DNA of 64,000 nucleotides from Stieleria sp. JC731 (lineage in GTDB: Bacteria; Planctomycetota; Planctomycetia; Pirellulales; Pirellulaceae). The notes under the pieces were generated by a model that did no database searches, was not told the origin of the DNA, and worked only from the letters and a program-made list of their open reading frames with translations. Below, piece after piece: positions 36,797 through 46,102 of the stretch. Each line of letters starts with the position of its first letter. Position 1 is the stretch's first letter. Where the stretch lies: contig NZ_JAJKFQ010000001.1 in NCBI RefSeq assembly GCF_020966635.1, positions 496,001 through 560,000 on the forward strand, in the 5' to 3' direction. Both the position numbers and the translations under genes were made by a program.

Positions 36797-38374
36797 CTAG
36801 TTGCTGCTTAGCATCGCTAGCTTGGTCAGTTCGACTTGCTTGCGAATCGAATCGACGTAGGCCTCGTCAGCTGGGCAAAGGCGACCCGCTGGAACGGTGC
36901 AGGTGCGGCCGTTGTCCTTGAGCAGGCGGACGTTGCTTGCGTTGATTTCGATCAGGCGTCCTTTCACGCTGAACGTTCCGGTGTTGTCGATCCAAGTGCG
37001 GACGTGGGTGTCTGCCAACGGATTGACTGCGGGAGTCTTTTCGAGGGAGCTGACGTGAACGGTGACGTTGTCATTCGCCTTGTTCTGGCCGAACAGGTCG
37101 TCCAAGTTGTCGCTTTCCTCTTTGGTATCTTTCGCTGGAGCTTCCTCGGTTTCGCTTGGGCCGAAGAGGTCATCGAGTGAGTCCGTCGTTTCTGCAGCTG
37201 GTGCATCTTCAGGAGTTCCGAACAGATCGTCCATCGATTCTTCGGTGGTTTCCGCAGGGGCAGCTTCTGCCGCGGGTGCGTCACCAAAGAGGTCATCGAT
37301 CGATTCGGTTGCGGGAGCTGCTTCGGCGGGTGTTTCTTCAGCTGGTTCACCAAAGAGGCTGTCAACCGAATCCATGGGGGCTTCGGCGGGAGCAGCCGCT
37401 TCGCCTTCGGCAGGTGTTTCGCCGAACAAGTCGTCGATCGATTCGGTTGCAGGGGCAGCTTCGGCAGGTGCCTCGGTGGTCGGTTCGCCAAAGAGGTCGT
37501 CCATTGCTGGCTCCGCGGGAGCTTCAGCAGGTGCTTCTTCGGTAGGCGTTCCGCCGAACAGGTCGTCCAAAGGTGCTTCAGCAGGAGTCTCAGCTGGTGC
37601 TTCCGCTGGCATTTCTGCTGGCGTCTCGGTAGGTTCGCCGAACAGGTCGTCGACAGCTGGTTCCGCTGGGGTTTCGGGTTCAGCTGGCATTTCAGGTTCT
37701 GCGGCAGCTTCGGGCTGGGCAGGTGTTTCAGGTTCAGCAGGAGCTTCGGTTTCGGGAGCAACTTCGACTGGCATTTCAGCAGGGGCCTCGACTTCCGCAG
37801 GGGCTTCAGCCGGTGCGGCTGCTTCTTCAGCTGGTACGGCAGGCTCGGCAGGAGCTTCGGTTTCCGCTGGCGCGGCTGCTTCTTTGGTTTCGTCGAATGG
37901 ATTTGGATCAGTAGCGGCTGCTTCTTCTGTTACAGCAGGCTCTTCGGTGATTGCTGGGCGAGCGGATTCGACTTCGGCAGGCATTTCAGGCTGCGCGACT
38001 TCAGGCTCTTCCGAAGCGGGGGCGTCAAAGGTTTCTTCAGTTTCTTCGACAACTGGAGGAGCGTCGTCGCTCTCTTCGACAGCGCTCGAAGCTTCGCCGC
38101 TTCCGCCGCAACCGGCTGGTGAGTCGCAGCCGCTTGGCGCAGATTCGCAAGGTGACGAGCAAGCGGCAGGCTCGCAGCAGACGGGTTCACAGCAAACCGG
38201 TTCGCACTCAACTGGCGCGCAGGTGGTTGGGCAGCTTGTGGCGCAAGGATCAGATTGCTTGCAGCGAAGTCGCTTTAAGAATCCCCCTGCGGTCGCCGGT
38301 CCAACACTGAGAATGGTCGACAAACAAACGACGAGGGTCCACCGGATGGTGTTAAGGACCTTTCGTTTCATCAT
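36797..38374 (-). CDS. Exported SHD1-domain protein with nine xDDLFG-like repeats
   Basis: About 525 residues from the ATG at 38374. In order: a signal peptide (TIRWTLVVCLSTILSVGPATA), a Cys-rich segment with CEPVCCEPVCCEPAAC, a long Pro/Ala/Glu-rich low-complexity region, nine copies of an xDDLFG-like motif (eight DDLFG, one DSLFG) spaced about 15-30 residues, and a C-terminal SLA1-homology 1 domain at about 456-512 (RTWIDNTGTFSVKGRLIEI through GRLCPADEAYV). Yeast Sla1 SHD1 binds NPFx(1,2)D sorting signals; this protein contains one NPF (DPNPFDETKE). The function in planctomycetes is unknown. A strong terminator suggests a separate, well-expressed unit. Confidence 0.85.
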   Translation of the reverse strand: MMKRKVLNTIRWTLVVCLSTILSVGPATAGGFLKRLRCKQSDPCATSCPTTCAPVECEPVCCEPVCCEPAACSSPCESAPSGCDSPAGCGGSGEASSAVEESDDAPPVVEETEETFDAPASEEPEVAQPEMPAEVESARPAITEEPAVTEEAAATDPNPFDETKEAAAPAETEAPAEPAVPAEEAAAPAEAPAEVEAPAEMPVEVAPETEAPAEPETPAQPEAAAEPEMPAEPETPAEPAVDDLFGEPTETPAEMPAEAPAETPAEAPLDDLFGGTPTEEAPAEAPAEPAMDDLFGEPTTEAPAEAAPATESIDDLFGETPAEGEAAAPAEAPMDSVDSLFGEPAEETPAEAAPATESIDDLFGDAPAAEAAPAETTEESMDDLFGTPEDAPAAETTDSLDDLFGPSETEEAPAKDTKEESDNLDDLFGQNKANDNVTVHVSSLEKTPAVNPLADTHVRTWIDNTGTFSVKGRLIEINASNVRLLKDNGRTCTVPAGRLCPADEAYVDSIRKQVELTKLAMLSSN

Positions 38375-38875
38375 GTTAGGCTCCTGGACGGCTGCGATAA
38401 GCCGCAACTTGGAAATCAAGAACGGTTAGTGTTCGAGGCATTCGCGCGTGATTGGGCGCGGATAAGAACCTTCAATGCTAATTGGGCCAAAATGCGGTCA
38501 CAAGTCGATAAAATGGGCAAATTGCAGATGAGCTATTCAGCCCTCCACTTGGTGTCTGGTCTGTCGCCATAAGCCACTCTGCCGATAAAACCTGTCTCTG
38601 GCCGGTTATTGCGGTGCTTGATGCATTAAATATCTCCGTCAAGAGCGAATTGCCTGCCGGAGAGGGCCGACGAGGGCTCGGTCGCTGGTTGATTCGGTGG
38701 GTTCGGCTCAGCCGGTTCGCTGTCGGGGCGGCGATCAGGGCCGCAACTGTCAGCGCCTTGGCTGACAGGGCCTTGGCTATCGGAGCCATCGCTGGCGGCC
38801 ACGGCGTTCAAGCGATCCTGCACATCGCAGCCTTTGCAAATCATTTCAAAAAGTCTCTCTAGGAATTCCGAATCG
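38375..38875. other. Divergent intergenic region SHD1 gene / histidine kinase
   Basis: About 500 bp. Small frames on both strands (38614-38862 plus, 38478-38789 minus) are Ala/Arg-rich and look like chance. A short direct repeat (gccttggctgacagg / gccttggcta) lies near 38755-38780. No promoter recognised. Confidence 0.4.
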
Positions 38876-40696
38876 ATGTTTCGCTTTGTTCAACGGCTGT
38901 TTTCGTCGATGAGCCTAGAGCGAAAGAGTTTGCTGTTCTTTGGATTCTTTTTCACGGTGCTGATGTGCGGCGCTTTTTTGGTGGTCCAAACGCTCGGCAA
39001 CCGATTAGTCCTGCGAACGACCCAACAACGTGCCCAGGATTTAGCTGACGCCGAGCTGATGTTGTTGCACGGAGACGCGATCTGGGCAGGCGACTGTGAC
39101 GAGGCGGCGATCACTCACAACATGAGCGTGATGGCGGGGCTTCGCGATGAAATCCTTGCTCAAGACATCCAGTTTGAGATTCTCGGATTGGAAGACCAGA
39201 CGTCCTACGCGGAGTTGCCTCCTGCACCCGCACCCACCGATCCGTCGGAACGGTTGATCTTGGAAGGCTTGCTACCTCAATTTCGCGAGCAACTTGCGCA
39301 GATCATTGCTCAGGAACCGGAGATCACCGAAACCTTTGATCTCGGTGAGAACGAATCGATGAGCATGATCGGTTTGGGGACTCAGCCGGTGCATCAGCAG
39401 GTTGGCCCGGTCGATGGCTACTACATTTACTACCGGCCGATTTTTCCCTTTCCCAAAAAGGAATGTCGGTCGTGCCATTCGATTGAGGACAAGCAGCTGG
39501 AGTTGGCCGCAGGCGGCGATCCGGTCAAGCTTGCCGAGTTGGCGCCGTTCCGGGTGATCCGCGTCAAGATGCCGTACAAGGACACCGAAGATCAGACGAC
39601 TTGGGTCAGTTCAATTGTTGTCGCGCTGGCTTTATTTATCGTCGCGATGACGCTTTACATGCTGCACGCGTTAATCCGCTACCTGGTGCTCGAACCCCTG
39701 TACCACATTCGCGATGTTAGTGACGCGATTACACATGGCGACGTCACAAAAAGGGCAACGATCGAATCCGAAGACGAATTTCGTGAGCTTGCCGATGCGT
39801 TCAACCGAATGCTTCGTGGAATGCTGGAAAGCCAAGAGAAGGAACGGTTGATCAATGCCGAACTCGATGCACGGGTCGATCAATTGGCGCAGCTCAACTG
39901 GCAGCTCTACGAAGCCAACCGTGTTAAAAGTGATTTCATGGCTAACATGAGTCACGAATTGCGAACGCCACTGAATAGCATTATCGGATTCTCTGAGGTG
40001 CTCCACGGGATCGATTCGCTTACCGACAAGCAGCGACGGTATGCGGGCAATATTCAAAAGAGCGGTCGACTGTTGCTGGAGATGATCAATGACATCTTGG
40101 ATTTAGCAAAAGTCGAAGCTGGAAAAATGGAAGTTCGACGCAGCGAATTTGATTTAGGGCGTTTGATCGCTGCGCAAGCGGACATGATCGGTTCGCTTAG
40201 TGAGGAGAAGCACATCTCGCTTGCAACGGAAATTCCCGAGCAGCTTCAGCCGGCATATCAGGATCCAAACAAATTGGGTCAGATTATCAACAATTTGTTG
40301 TCCAATGCGATCAAGTTTACGCCTGAAGGTGGCAAGGTCACGGTGCGTGTGGTTGATCTATCGGGCGGGCTTTCTTCGGGACGTTTTCGAATGCTTGTGA
40401 TCGATACAGGTGTGGGGATTGCCGACGAGGATCAGTCGGTGATCTTTCAAAAGTTCCGCCAAAGCCGCAAAGTCCTTGATGGGGAAGGGCTAACTCGCGA
40501 GTTTTCAGGCACGGGGTTGGGGCTTTCGATTGTCAAAGAACTTGCCAAACTCTTGGGCGGAGAAGTCGGGTTCGAAAGTGAGCTCGGTCGCGGCAGTACC
40601 TTTTGGGTTGAACTACCGTGGCGTCTCAGTGATGAGTCACTTCAGGCAGCCAACGAACTCAGTCAACCGACCGACCTTCCTTCGGTCAACAAATGA
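38876..40696 (+). CDS. Membrane histidine kinase with c-type haem motif in its sensor domain
   Basis: About 606 residues. One membrane segment near residues 18-40 (SLLFFGFFFTVLMCGAFLVV), a periplasmic sensor of about 200 residues, a second segment (SSIVVALALFIVAMTLYML), a HAMP domain (YLVLEPLYHIRDVSDAI), then HisKA (SHELRTPLNSIIGFSEV) and HATPase (NNLLSNAIKFTPEGG, DTGVGIADED, GTGLGLSIVKELAKLLGG). The sensor contains C-R-S-C-H at 197-201, a CxxCH site for covalent haem, after an IYYRPIFPFPKKE stretch like that of DUF3365-type haem sensors. It could sense redox state, oxygen or NO. No response regulator is adjacent. The next gene, rnhA, overlaps by four bases. Confidence 0.88.
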   Translation: MFRFVQRLFSSMSLERKSLLFFGFFFTVLMCGAFLVVQTLGNRLVLRTTQQRAQDLADAELMLLHGDAIWAGDCDEAAITHNMSVMAGLRDEILAQDIQFEILGLEDQTSYAELPPAPAPTDPSERLILEGLLPQFREQLAQIIAQEPEITETFDLGENESMSMIGLGTQPVHQQVGPVDGYYIYYRPIFPFPKKECRSCHSIEDKQLELAAGGDPVKLAELAPFRVIRVKMPYKDTEDQTTWVSSIVVALALFIVAMTLYMLHALIRYLVLEPLYHIRDVSDAITHGDVTKRATIESEDEFRELADAFNRMLRGMLESQEKERLINAELDARVDQLAQLNWQLYEANRVKSDFMANMSHELRTPLNSIIGFSEVLHGIDSLTDKQRRYAGNIQKSGRLLLEMINDILDLAKVEAGKMEVRRSEFDLGRLIAAQADMIGSLSEEKHISLATEIPEQLQPAYQDPNKLGQIINNLLSNAIKFTPEGGKVTVRVVDLSGGLSSGRFRMLVIDTGVGIADEDQSVIFQKFRQSRKVLDGEGLTREFSGTGLGLSIVKELAKLLGGEVGFESELGRGSTFWVELPWRLSDESLQAANELSQPTDLPSVNK

Positions 40697-41151
40697 AGCA
40701 AGTCAAACTATTCACCGATGGTGCGTGCAGCGGTAATCCGGGTCCGGGCGGCTGGGCGTTTATCCTGCGTTGCGAAAAGACCGGCAAAGAGCTTGAACGC
40801 GCCGCAGGTACTCCGACGGCAACAAATAACCAGATGGAGTTGCAAGCCGTGATTGAAGGCTTGAAGGCGTTAAAGGAACCTTGTGAAGTGATTCTGTACG
40901 CCGACAGCAACTACGTATTGCAGGGGATGAAGTCTTGGATGGCCGGGTGGAAAAGCCGCGGTTGGAAACGCAAAGATGGATCAAAGTTGGTGCCGGTTAA
41001 AAACGTCGAACTGTGGCAGCAACTCGATCAACTGATGCAAACGCACACGATTCAGTTCGAGCACGTAAAGGGGCACTCCGGTCACATCGAAAACGAGCGT
41101 TGTGATCAGTTGGCTGTGGAGGCCTATCAGCGTTATCTGGTGAAACGCTAA
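40693..41151 (+). CDS. rnhA: Ribonuclease HI
   Basis: 152 residues; it cleaves the RNA strand of RNA-DNA hybrids. The four acidic active-site residues are in place: Asp in LFTDGACSGNPGPGGW, Glu in NQMELQAV, Asp in LYADSNYV, and Asp in NERCDQLAVEAY, with the His loop in KGHSGHIENE. The ATG at 40693 overlaps the kinase stop (ATGA), so translation is probably coupled. Pairing with a haem sensor kinase is unusual and may be accidental. Length and motifs match E. coli RnhA (155 residues). Confidence 0.96.
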   Translation: MKQVKLFTDGACSGNPGPGGWAFILRCEKTGKELERAAGTPTATNNQMELQAVIEGLKALKEPCEVILYADSNYVLQGMKSWMAGWKSRGWKRKDGSKLVPVKNVELWQQLDQLMQTHTIQFEHVKGHSGHIENERCDQLAVEAYQRYLVKR

Positions 41152-41237
41152 GCAGCTGTTTGAAGTTCAGTTGCAAACAAGTGCGATCGAACACTTGGAC
41201 TGAATCCTAAGTGTCCGATTGACAGTGTTGAAAAACT

Positions 41238-41771
41238 TTAGCTCGATTGCCGGCGTGAGCCGAGCATGACGCCGCCTATAGCAAAGATGACGGCAGCACC
41301 AACGCTGATCAGCGCGTTGCGTCCCCACTGAGCCTTCTTGTCGTTGGTGATCTGATAATCGAACGGAGCGGTCAGATCGAGCGACTGACTTTCCATGTGT
41401 TCGAATTCCAAAATCATCGAAGCCGGTTCGGCGGTGCCGTAGTTCTCACGGATCTCTTTCATGTGCGATTCGGAGGTCTGATTGACTTCGATTGCCGCCC
41501 AGCGAATTCCGCAATATCCGGCGGCGAGCAGGGCGGCAACGGCTAGCAGCATCAGCGCGATAAAACCGATCGATCCACCGCCACCTGTTGCCACCTTTGA
41601 AGCGTCGCGACTGGCGTCCGCTGTGGGTGCGGCTGGCGCGAGTTGGCGGAGTTCACCGAGCTTAGGGATTTGGACCGATGCGGCGCATTTTGGGCAGGCA
41701 ATGGAGTCTCCCGCCTGTGCTGGGGTGACCGGGACATCCGCTTGACAATTTGGGCAAGATAGCAAGTACAT
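41238..41771 (-). CDS. Zinc-ribbon membrane protein of unknown function
   Basis: 177 residues. An N-terminal zinc ribbon (CPNC at 6-9 and CPKC at about 26-29) is followed by a Pro/Ala linker, a membrane segment (GFIALMLLAVAALLAAGYCGI), a soluble stretch of about 65 residues, and a second membrane segment near the C-terminus (ALISVGAAVIFAIGGVMLG) before a basic tail. Many planctomycete proteins have a similar MYLLSCPNC start. The ribbon probably lies in the cytoplasm and binds zinc structurally. The function is unknown. Confidence 0.7.
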   Translation of the reverse strand: MYLLSCPNCQADVPVTPAQAGDSIACPKCAASVQIPKLGELRQLAPAAPTADASRDASKVATGGGGSIGFIALMLLAVAALLAAGYCGIRWAAIEVNQTSESHMKEIRENYGTAEPASMILEFEHMESQSLDLTAPFDYQITNDKKAQWGRNALISVGAAVIFAIGGVMLGSRRQSS

Positions 41772-42599
41772 CGACTGAAATATGAAGAACTTTTGAAGTG
41801 TTAGCGGCTGGACCGAGCCTTTGCCCGGACTAGAATCTTACTCGTACTCGACACGCCACATTACGCACCGCTCCCGCATCGGATCGCTAACGCCGCGCTG
41901 AATTCCGTGTTTTTTCTGACTCGGACGAAATGCGGCCCAGACGCGTTAGCATTTGATAGCCGGACATCCCGGATGACTCGCGGTCAAATAGCGAACTAAT
42001 TTGTTCGTACAGCAGTTCAAAGGAATTGAAATTGCTTCCCATCACGTTGGCGTGAACACATCGGGAACGGCCACGACGGCACGACTCAGCTTGCGGGTGT
42101 CAGGATGCTGACCTCATTAAATTGAGTAAGACTCTCAACCGAGATTTTTGCTTCCATTTGAGAAATAGCAACGGCTTACGCAATCGTCTGAATCAGAAAC
42201 CGTTACGAGGGGGGCTTCTCTAGTTGGGGAATTTTGCACGGGAAATTGTCGGTCGATCGCTGCGCCTATGGCGTTCGACTTTCAGCAACCGACAGAGTCA
42301 ACCAATCAGAATCAATTGGGACAAGAGGAAAGTTTTTCCAATTGGTAGAGGCCGCCAGGGAAGCGTTAGAGGGGTGGTAGAGTTTTCGCAGCGAATTTCA
42401 ATGATGCGAGTAGTCAGTGATTCTTCCACACCATGATTCTGGCCTTTCCCCAAGCACGGCAAGCGGAACGTTCCGCCAAAGTGCGGCCGGGTTGAAGCGA
42501 CCTGGATTTGGACCGAGCGTCCAGTCTTAGTAGCCTCAACCACACCGATCACCACATCATCCTTCAACAACCTGAAATATTCCTCCTGGAGTCATAGCT
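41772..42599. other. Long leader region upstream of the sigma factor
   Basis: 828 bp without a believable gene. Two structured spots: an imperfect inverted repeat CAATTGGGA/TTCCAATTG at 42313-42345, and a perfect 14-bp palindrome GCGGAACGTTCCGC at 42463-42476, about 124 bp before the sigma factor start, which could be an operator. The ribosome binding site GGAG lies 8 bases before the TTG start. Promoters were not identified. Confidence 0.45.
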
Positions 42600-44153
42600 T
42601 TGTTCGATACCCTCTTGGACGAATTCGACGACGTTGCCGCACAGTCTGCCGAAGCAGTGACCGGTGGCTTTCGAAAATTGCCCGTCGACGAGAACGAAGA
42701 TGACGGCGTCTCATCGCCTCAAGTAGCCGAAGGTGAAGTCCAACTGGACAGCCCCGATGAGCTGCTGGCTGAAGAGGCGGAAACCTGGTCCGATGACCCG
42801 GTTCGTATGTACCTGACGCAGATGGGTGAGATCCCGTTGCTGACGCGACGGCAGGAAATTGAACTTGCAAAGCGCATCGAAGAAACACGTCGACGCTTCC
42901 GAACGAAGTTGCTGGAAAACCACTACGTTCTGGTCGAAGCCTACAAGACGCTGAAAAAGGTCTATCGCGGACAGCTTCCGTTTGACCGTACCGTTCAAGT
43001 TTCCGTAACCGACCGATTGGAAAAAGAGCAAATCATCGGTCGTTTGCCTCACAACCTGCTGACCCTGCAAACGTTGCTCAAACGAAATAAGCACGATTTC
43101 AAGGTCGCCCTCAGCAAAAGTGCATCCAAGCGTCGCCGTGCAGAAGCATGGCGCTCGCTCGCCCGTCGTCGTCGTCGCGCTGTGCGTCTGATCGAAGAAT
43201 TGGGTCTGCGTACCCAACGCATCGAGACTCGCATCGAGTTGCTGGAAAAGTTCAGCGCCCGATTGACCGAGATCGACAACCTGATCAACGATCAAAAACG
43301 TACCAAGCACGGCCGCGAAACCCGCGAGCAACTGCTGCACGAACGTCGTCAGATTCTCACCGCCTGCCAAGAAACGCCAACTTCGCTTCGCAATCGCGTC
43401 AAAATGCTGAAATCGGTCTACTCCGAATATCAGCAAGCCAAACGTGAACTCAGCGAAGGTAACTTGCGTCTGGTCGTCTCGATCGCAAAGAAATATCGTA
43501 ACCGTGGTCTGTCGTTCCTGGACCTGATCCAAGAAGGCAACGCCGGTTTGATGCGTGCGGTCGACAAGTTCGAATACCGTCGTGGATTCAAGTTCTGTAC
43601 CTACGCGACCTGGTGGATTCGCCAAGCGATCACCCGCGCTGTTGCTGATCAAAGTCGAACCATCCGGATTCCGGTCCACATGGTCGAAACGATGAGCCGC
43701 GTGCGCAACGTTGCTCGTCAGTTGCTTCAAGAACTCGGACGTGAGCCCACCATCGAAGAAACCGCTCGTCGCGCCGACGTGACGGTCGAAGAAGCTCGCC
43801 GCGTTCTCACAATGAGCCGATTCCCGATTTCGCTTGACCGCCCAGTCGGTAACAGCGAAGACAGCCAGTTTGGTGACTTGCTTCCTGACGGAACCGCCGA
43901 AAGTCCTCAAATCGGTGCGACGCAGGAAATGCTTCGCGATCGGATTACCAACGTTTTGAAGTCGCTTTCGTATCGTGAACGCGAAATCATCAAGCTACGT
44001 TACGGCCTGGGTGACGGCTATAGCTACACCCTCGAAGAGGTTGGGCACATCTTTAAAGTGACACGCGAACGGATTCGTCAGATCGAAGCCAAAGCCGTTC
44101 GCAAGCTGCAGCAGCCGAGTCGAAGCCAAGACCTAGTCGGATTCCTCGACTAA
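42600..44153 (+). CDS. rpoD: Housekeeping RNA polymerase sigma factor (sigma-70)
   Basis: 517 residues. Region 1.2 is clear ([20 protein letters not shown]), then a basic non-conserved region of about 180 residues, region 2 ([49 protein letters not shown]), region 3, and region 4 ([42 protein letters not shown]). No strong region 1.1 is seen. The likely start is TTG at 42600 with GGAG eight bases upstream and no in-frame ATG before the conserved part. An intrinsic terminator follows. Region 1.2 plus a large non-conserved region identify a group 1 primary factor. Confidence 0.95.
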   Translation: MFDTLLDEFDDVAAQSAEAVTGGFRKLPVDENEDDGVSSPQVAEGEVQLDSPDELLAEEAETWSDDPVRMYLTQMGEIPLLTRRQEIELAKRIEETRRRFRTKLLENHYVLVEAYKTLKKVYRGQLPFDRTVQVSVTDRLEKEQIIGRLPHNLLTLQTLLKRNKHDFKVALSKSASKRRRAEAWRSLARRRRRAVRLIEELGLRTQRIETRIELLEKFSARLTEIDNLINDQKRTKHGRETREQLLHERRQILTACQETPTSLRNRVKMLKSVYSEYQQAKRELSEGNLRLVVSIAKKYRNRGLSFLDLIQEGNAGLMRAVDKFEYRRGFKFCTYATWWIRQAITRAVADQSRTIRIPVHMVETMSRVRNVARQLLQELGREPTIEETARRADVTVEEARRVLTMSRFPISLDRPVGNSEDSQFGDLLPDGTAESPQIGATQEMLRDRITNVLKSLSYREREIIKLRYGLGDGYSYTLEEVGHIFKVTRERIRQIEAKAVRKLQQPSRSQDLVGFLD

Positions 44154-44194
44154 GCCACGACTTGATGCATTCGCATCGGTGACACGATCAACCG

Positions 44195-44236
44195 AAGGCG
44201 ACGATTATGATCCATAATCGTCGCCTTCAATTTTTT
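44195..44236 (+). terminator. Rho-independent terminator of the sigma factor gene
   Basis: Perfect 15-bp arms AAGGCGACGATTATG (44195-44209) and CATAATCGTCGCCTT (44213-44227) with a 3-nt loop, followed by caaTTTTTT. It lies 42 bp beyond the stop. Confidence 0.93.
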
Positions 44237-44382
44237 AGGACCTGGCTGTGTATCTCTAGCCGTGTATATCCGGCTGTATTTACCCGGCCGTCTTTATTAC
44301 GGCCTGACTTCGTTCTTGACGATTGGACCATTGGCGTGACTCCCCTTCGTCACGACGTTCCTCCGCTTTTCTTTCAAAATCA

Positions 44383-45795
44383 ATGCCGACCGTTGCTGAT
44401 GTGCTTTCCCAAGGTTGGAAGGTTCACCAATCTGGAAAAATCGATGAGGCCCTTCGTGTTTACCAACACGTAATCAAACAGGCCCCGCGAAATCCTGAGG
44501 CTCACGTTTACCTCGGAATCGCACTTTTTGATCAACGGCGTTATCAGGAGTCGGTCGATTCGTACCGCACCGCAATTTCTCTGAAAGAGCAATTTCCTAT
44601 CGCGTGGAACAACCTCGGCAACTCGCTCCGCATGGTTGGTGATGTCGAAGAGAGCGATCAATGTTTCAGCAAAGCGTTGGCTTTGGATGAAAAGTATCTG
44701 TCGGTTTACAAAAACCGTGGAACGCTTTGGATCTGGTCCGGCGAAATTGAACGCGGGCTGGCTTGGTACGAAAAGGGGCTGCAAATTGCACCGGATGATC
44801 CCGAACTGCACCGCAATCTGGGCGTGATCTATCTGCTTCTGGGGGACTTTGATCGCGGATGGCCCGAGTACCGCTGGCGATGGAAGATGGCCGGAATGAG
44901 AAGGCCCGGTTCACCGGCGCCTCTTTGGACCGGACAGCCAATCGAGGGACGAAGTATTTTGCTGTATCCCGAACAGGGACGCGGTGATGAGATGAACTTC
45001 ATTCGAGTGGCGTCAATGTTGGCACAAGCCGGCGCGAGCGTTGTGGTCCAGTGTGCTCAAGCGATGATCCCGTTGTTCACATCGGTTCGCGGAATTCAGT
45101 CGCTGTTGCCAACCGGTAGCCAATTGCCACCAGTTGACTATCAAGCTTCGTTTATCGAAGCCGTTGACGGTTGGTATCAGTCGACCGGAGAGCTGCCACT
45201 CGGTCATGAGTTCTTTCATACCTATGGAAACCACCAGGGATACCTGAATGTTTCCGAACCGCTGGTGAACTATTGGCATCACTGGATGGAAAAGCATGGT
45301 CTAGGCAAGGATCATCGCAAACGAATCGGAATCGCTTGGCAAGGCAATCCAAAGCATCACGCGGATGTCTATCGCAGTGTGCCTTTAGAGGTGTTGCGCC
45401 CGTTAGCAGAGGATGACAACTTTCATCTGATCAGCCTGCAGCAAGGATTTGGTAGCGAGCAGGTATCGCAAGTGGATTTTGGCAGCAAAATCAGTCAGCT
45501 ACCTAGCGATACCGACACATCCGGTGGCGCGTTTACCGATACGGCTGCGGTGATGAAGAACATCGATGCGGTTGTCACGACCGACACGTCGCTAGCGCAC
45601 TTAGCAGGTTCACTAGGCGTGCCAACGATGGTGATGTTGGGGAAAGTTCCCGATTGGCGATGGCTTTGTGAAGGCGACCAAACCGAATGGTATCCGAGTT
45701 TGAAGCTGTTCCGCCAAAAAGAAATGCGAGACTGGGCGCCAGTGGTCAACGACGTGCACCAGCATCTCCAATCGCTTGAACAAAAGGATGATTGA
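44383..45795 (+). CDS. TPR protein with glycosyltransferase-9-like C-terminus
   Basis: 470 residues from the ATG at 44383. The first 170 residues are four or five tetratricopeptide repeats (EALRVYQHVIKQAPRNPEAHVYLGIALF, then AWNNLGNSLRMVGDVEES and similar). A linker with LLYPEQGRGDEMNFIR leads into a C-terminal half that resembles heptosyltransferase/GT9 proteins, with IGIAWQGNPKHHADVYRS and VVTTDTSLAHLAGSLGVPTMVML, the donor-binding pattern. This architecture is widespread and its acceptor unknown; protein or polysaccharide glycosylation is possible. It is cytoplasmic (no signal). A repeat element follows 33 bp after the stop. Confidence 0.85.
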   Translation: MPTVADVLSQGWKVHQSGKIDEALRVYQHVIKQAPRNPEAHVYLGIALFDQRRYQESVDSYRTAISLKEQFPIAWNNLGNSLRMVGDVEESDQCFSKALALDEKYLSVYKNRGTLWIWSGEIERGLAWYEKGLQIAPDDPELHRNLGVIYLLLGDFDRGWPEYRWRWKMAGMRRPGSPAPLWTGQPIEGRSILLYPEQGRGDEMNFIRVASMLAQAGASVVVQCAQAMIPLFTSVRGIQSLLPTGSQLPPVDYQASFIEAVDGWYQSTGELPLGHEFFHTYGNHQGYLNVSEPLVNYWHHWMEKHGLGKDHRKRIGIAWQGNPKHHADVYRSVPLEVLRPLAEDDNFHLISLQQGFGSEQVSQVDFGSKISQLPSDTDTSGGAFTDTAAVMKNIDAVVTTDTSLAHLAGSLGVPTMVMLGKVPDWRWLCEGDQTEWYPSLKLFRQKEMRDWAPVVNDVHQHLQSLEQKDD

Positions 45796-45827
45796 ACAAC
45801 AAGATGCTTAGCAGCTTGTTGATTGAC

Positions 45828-46044
45828 TAGTGCTTCGTTCCAACTCGATTCTAGGATTAGCCGTATGGTGTTAGCCACGGTTCCCGTGCAATAACCGGGG
45901 CTAACGCCCATCGGCTGATGACCCGAACCCGCTGGATTTTAGGTTTAGCCGTATGGCGTTAGCCACGGTTTGAACTCAACAACCGGGGCCAACGCCCGTC
46001 GGCTGATGACCCGAGCGTGTATTTTTATATCGAACGAAGCACTA
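45828..46044. mobile_element. TIR-bounded palindromic element, copy 2, with two internal palindromes (217 bp)
   Basis: Ends TAGTGCTTCGTTC (45828-45840) and GAACGAAGCACTA (46032-46044), a perfect 13-bp inverted repeat. Inside are two tandem copies of the palindrome, each with an arm like TTAGCCGTATGGYGTTAGCC ending CGGTT, a 10-nt loop and an arm AACCGGGGC ending CGGCTGATGACCCGA. So one terminal pair holds a duplicated interior. It lies between convergent genes. No coding capacity. Confidence 0.8.
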
Positions 46045-46055
46045 ATGTCGCTTTC

Positions 46056-46077
46056 ACGCTGCGAAAACAGCGTTTTG
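46056..46077 (+). terminator. Weak terminator-like hairpin
   Basis: ACGCTG/CAGCGT arms with a 6-nt loop followed by TTTTG. It could end transcripts from the TPR/glycosyltransferase gene after passing the repeat element. The stem is short, so confidence is low. Confidence 0.35.
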
Positions 46078-46102
46078 TCCCGCTAATTTTGCTGTCGTCT
46101 GG

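Noticed and set aside
37062-38429. Long plus-strand frame, Ser/Gly/Ala-rich, opposite the SHD1-protein gene
   Set aside because: It is the antisense of a low-complexity Pro/Ala/Glu gene; codon bias keeps it open. It has no domain, while the other strand has a signal peptide, an SHD1 domain and a terminator.
42711-43910. Minus-strand frame of about 400 codons opposite the sigma factor
   Set aside because: Antisense shadow; the plus strand is an unmistakable sigma-70 factor.
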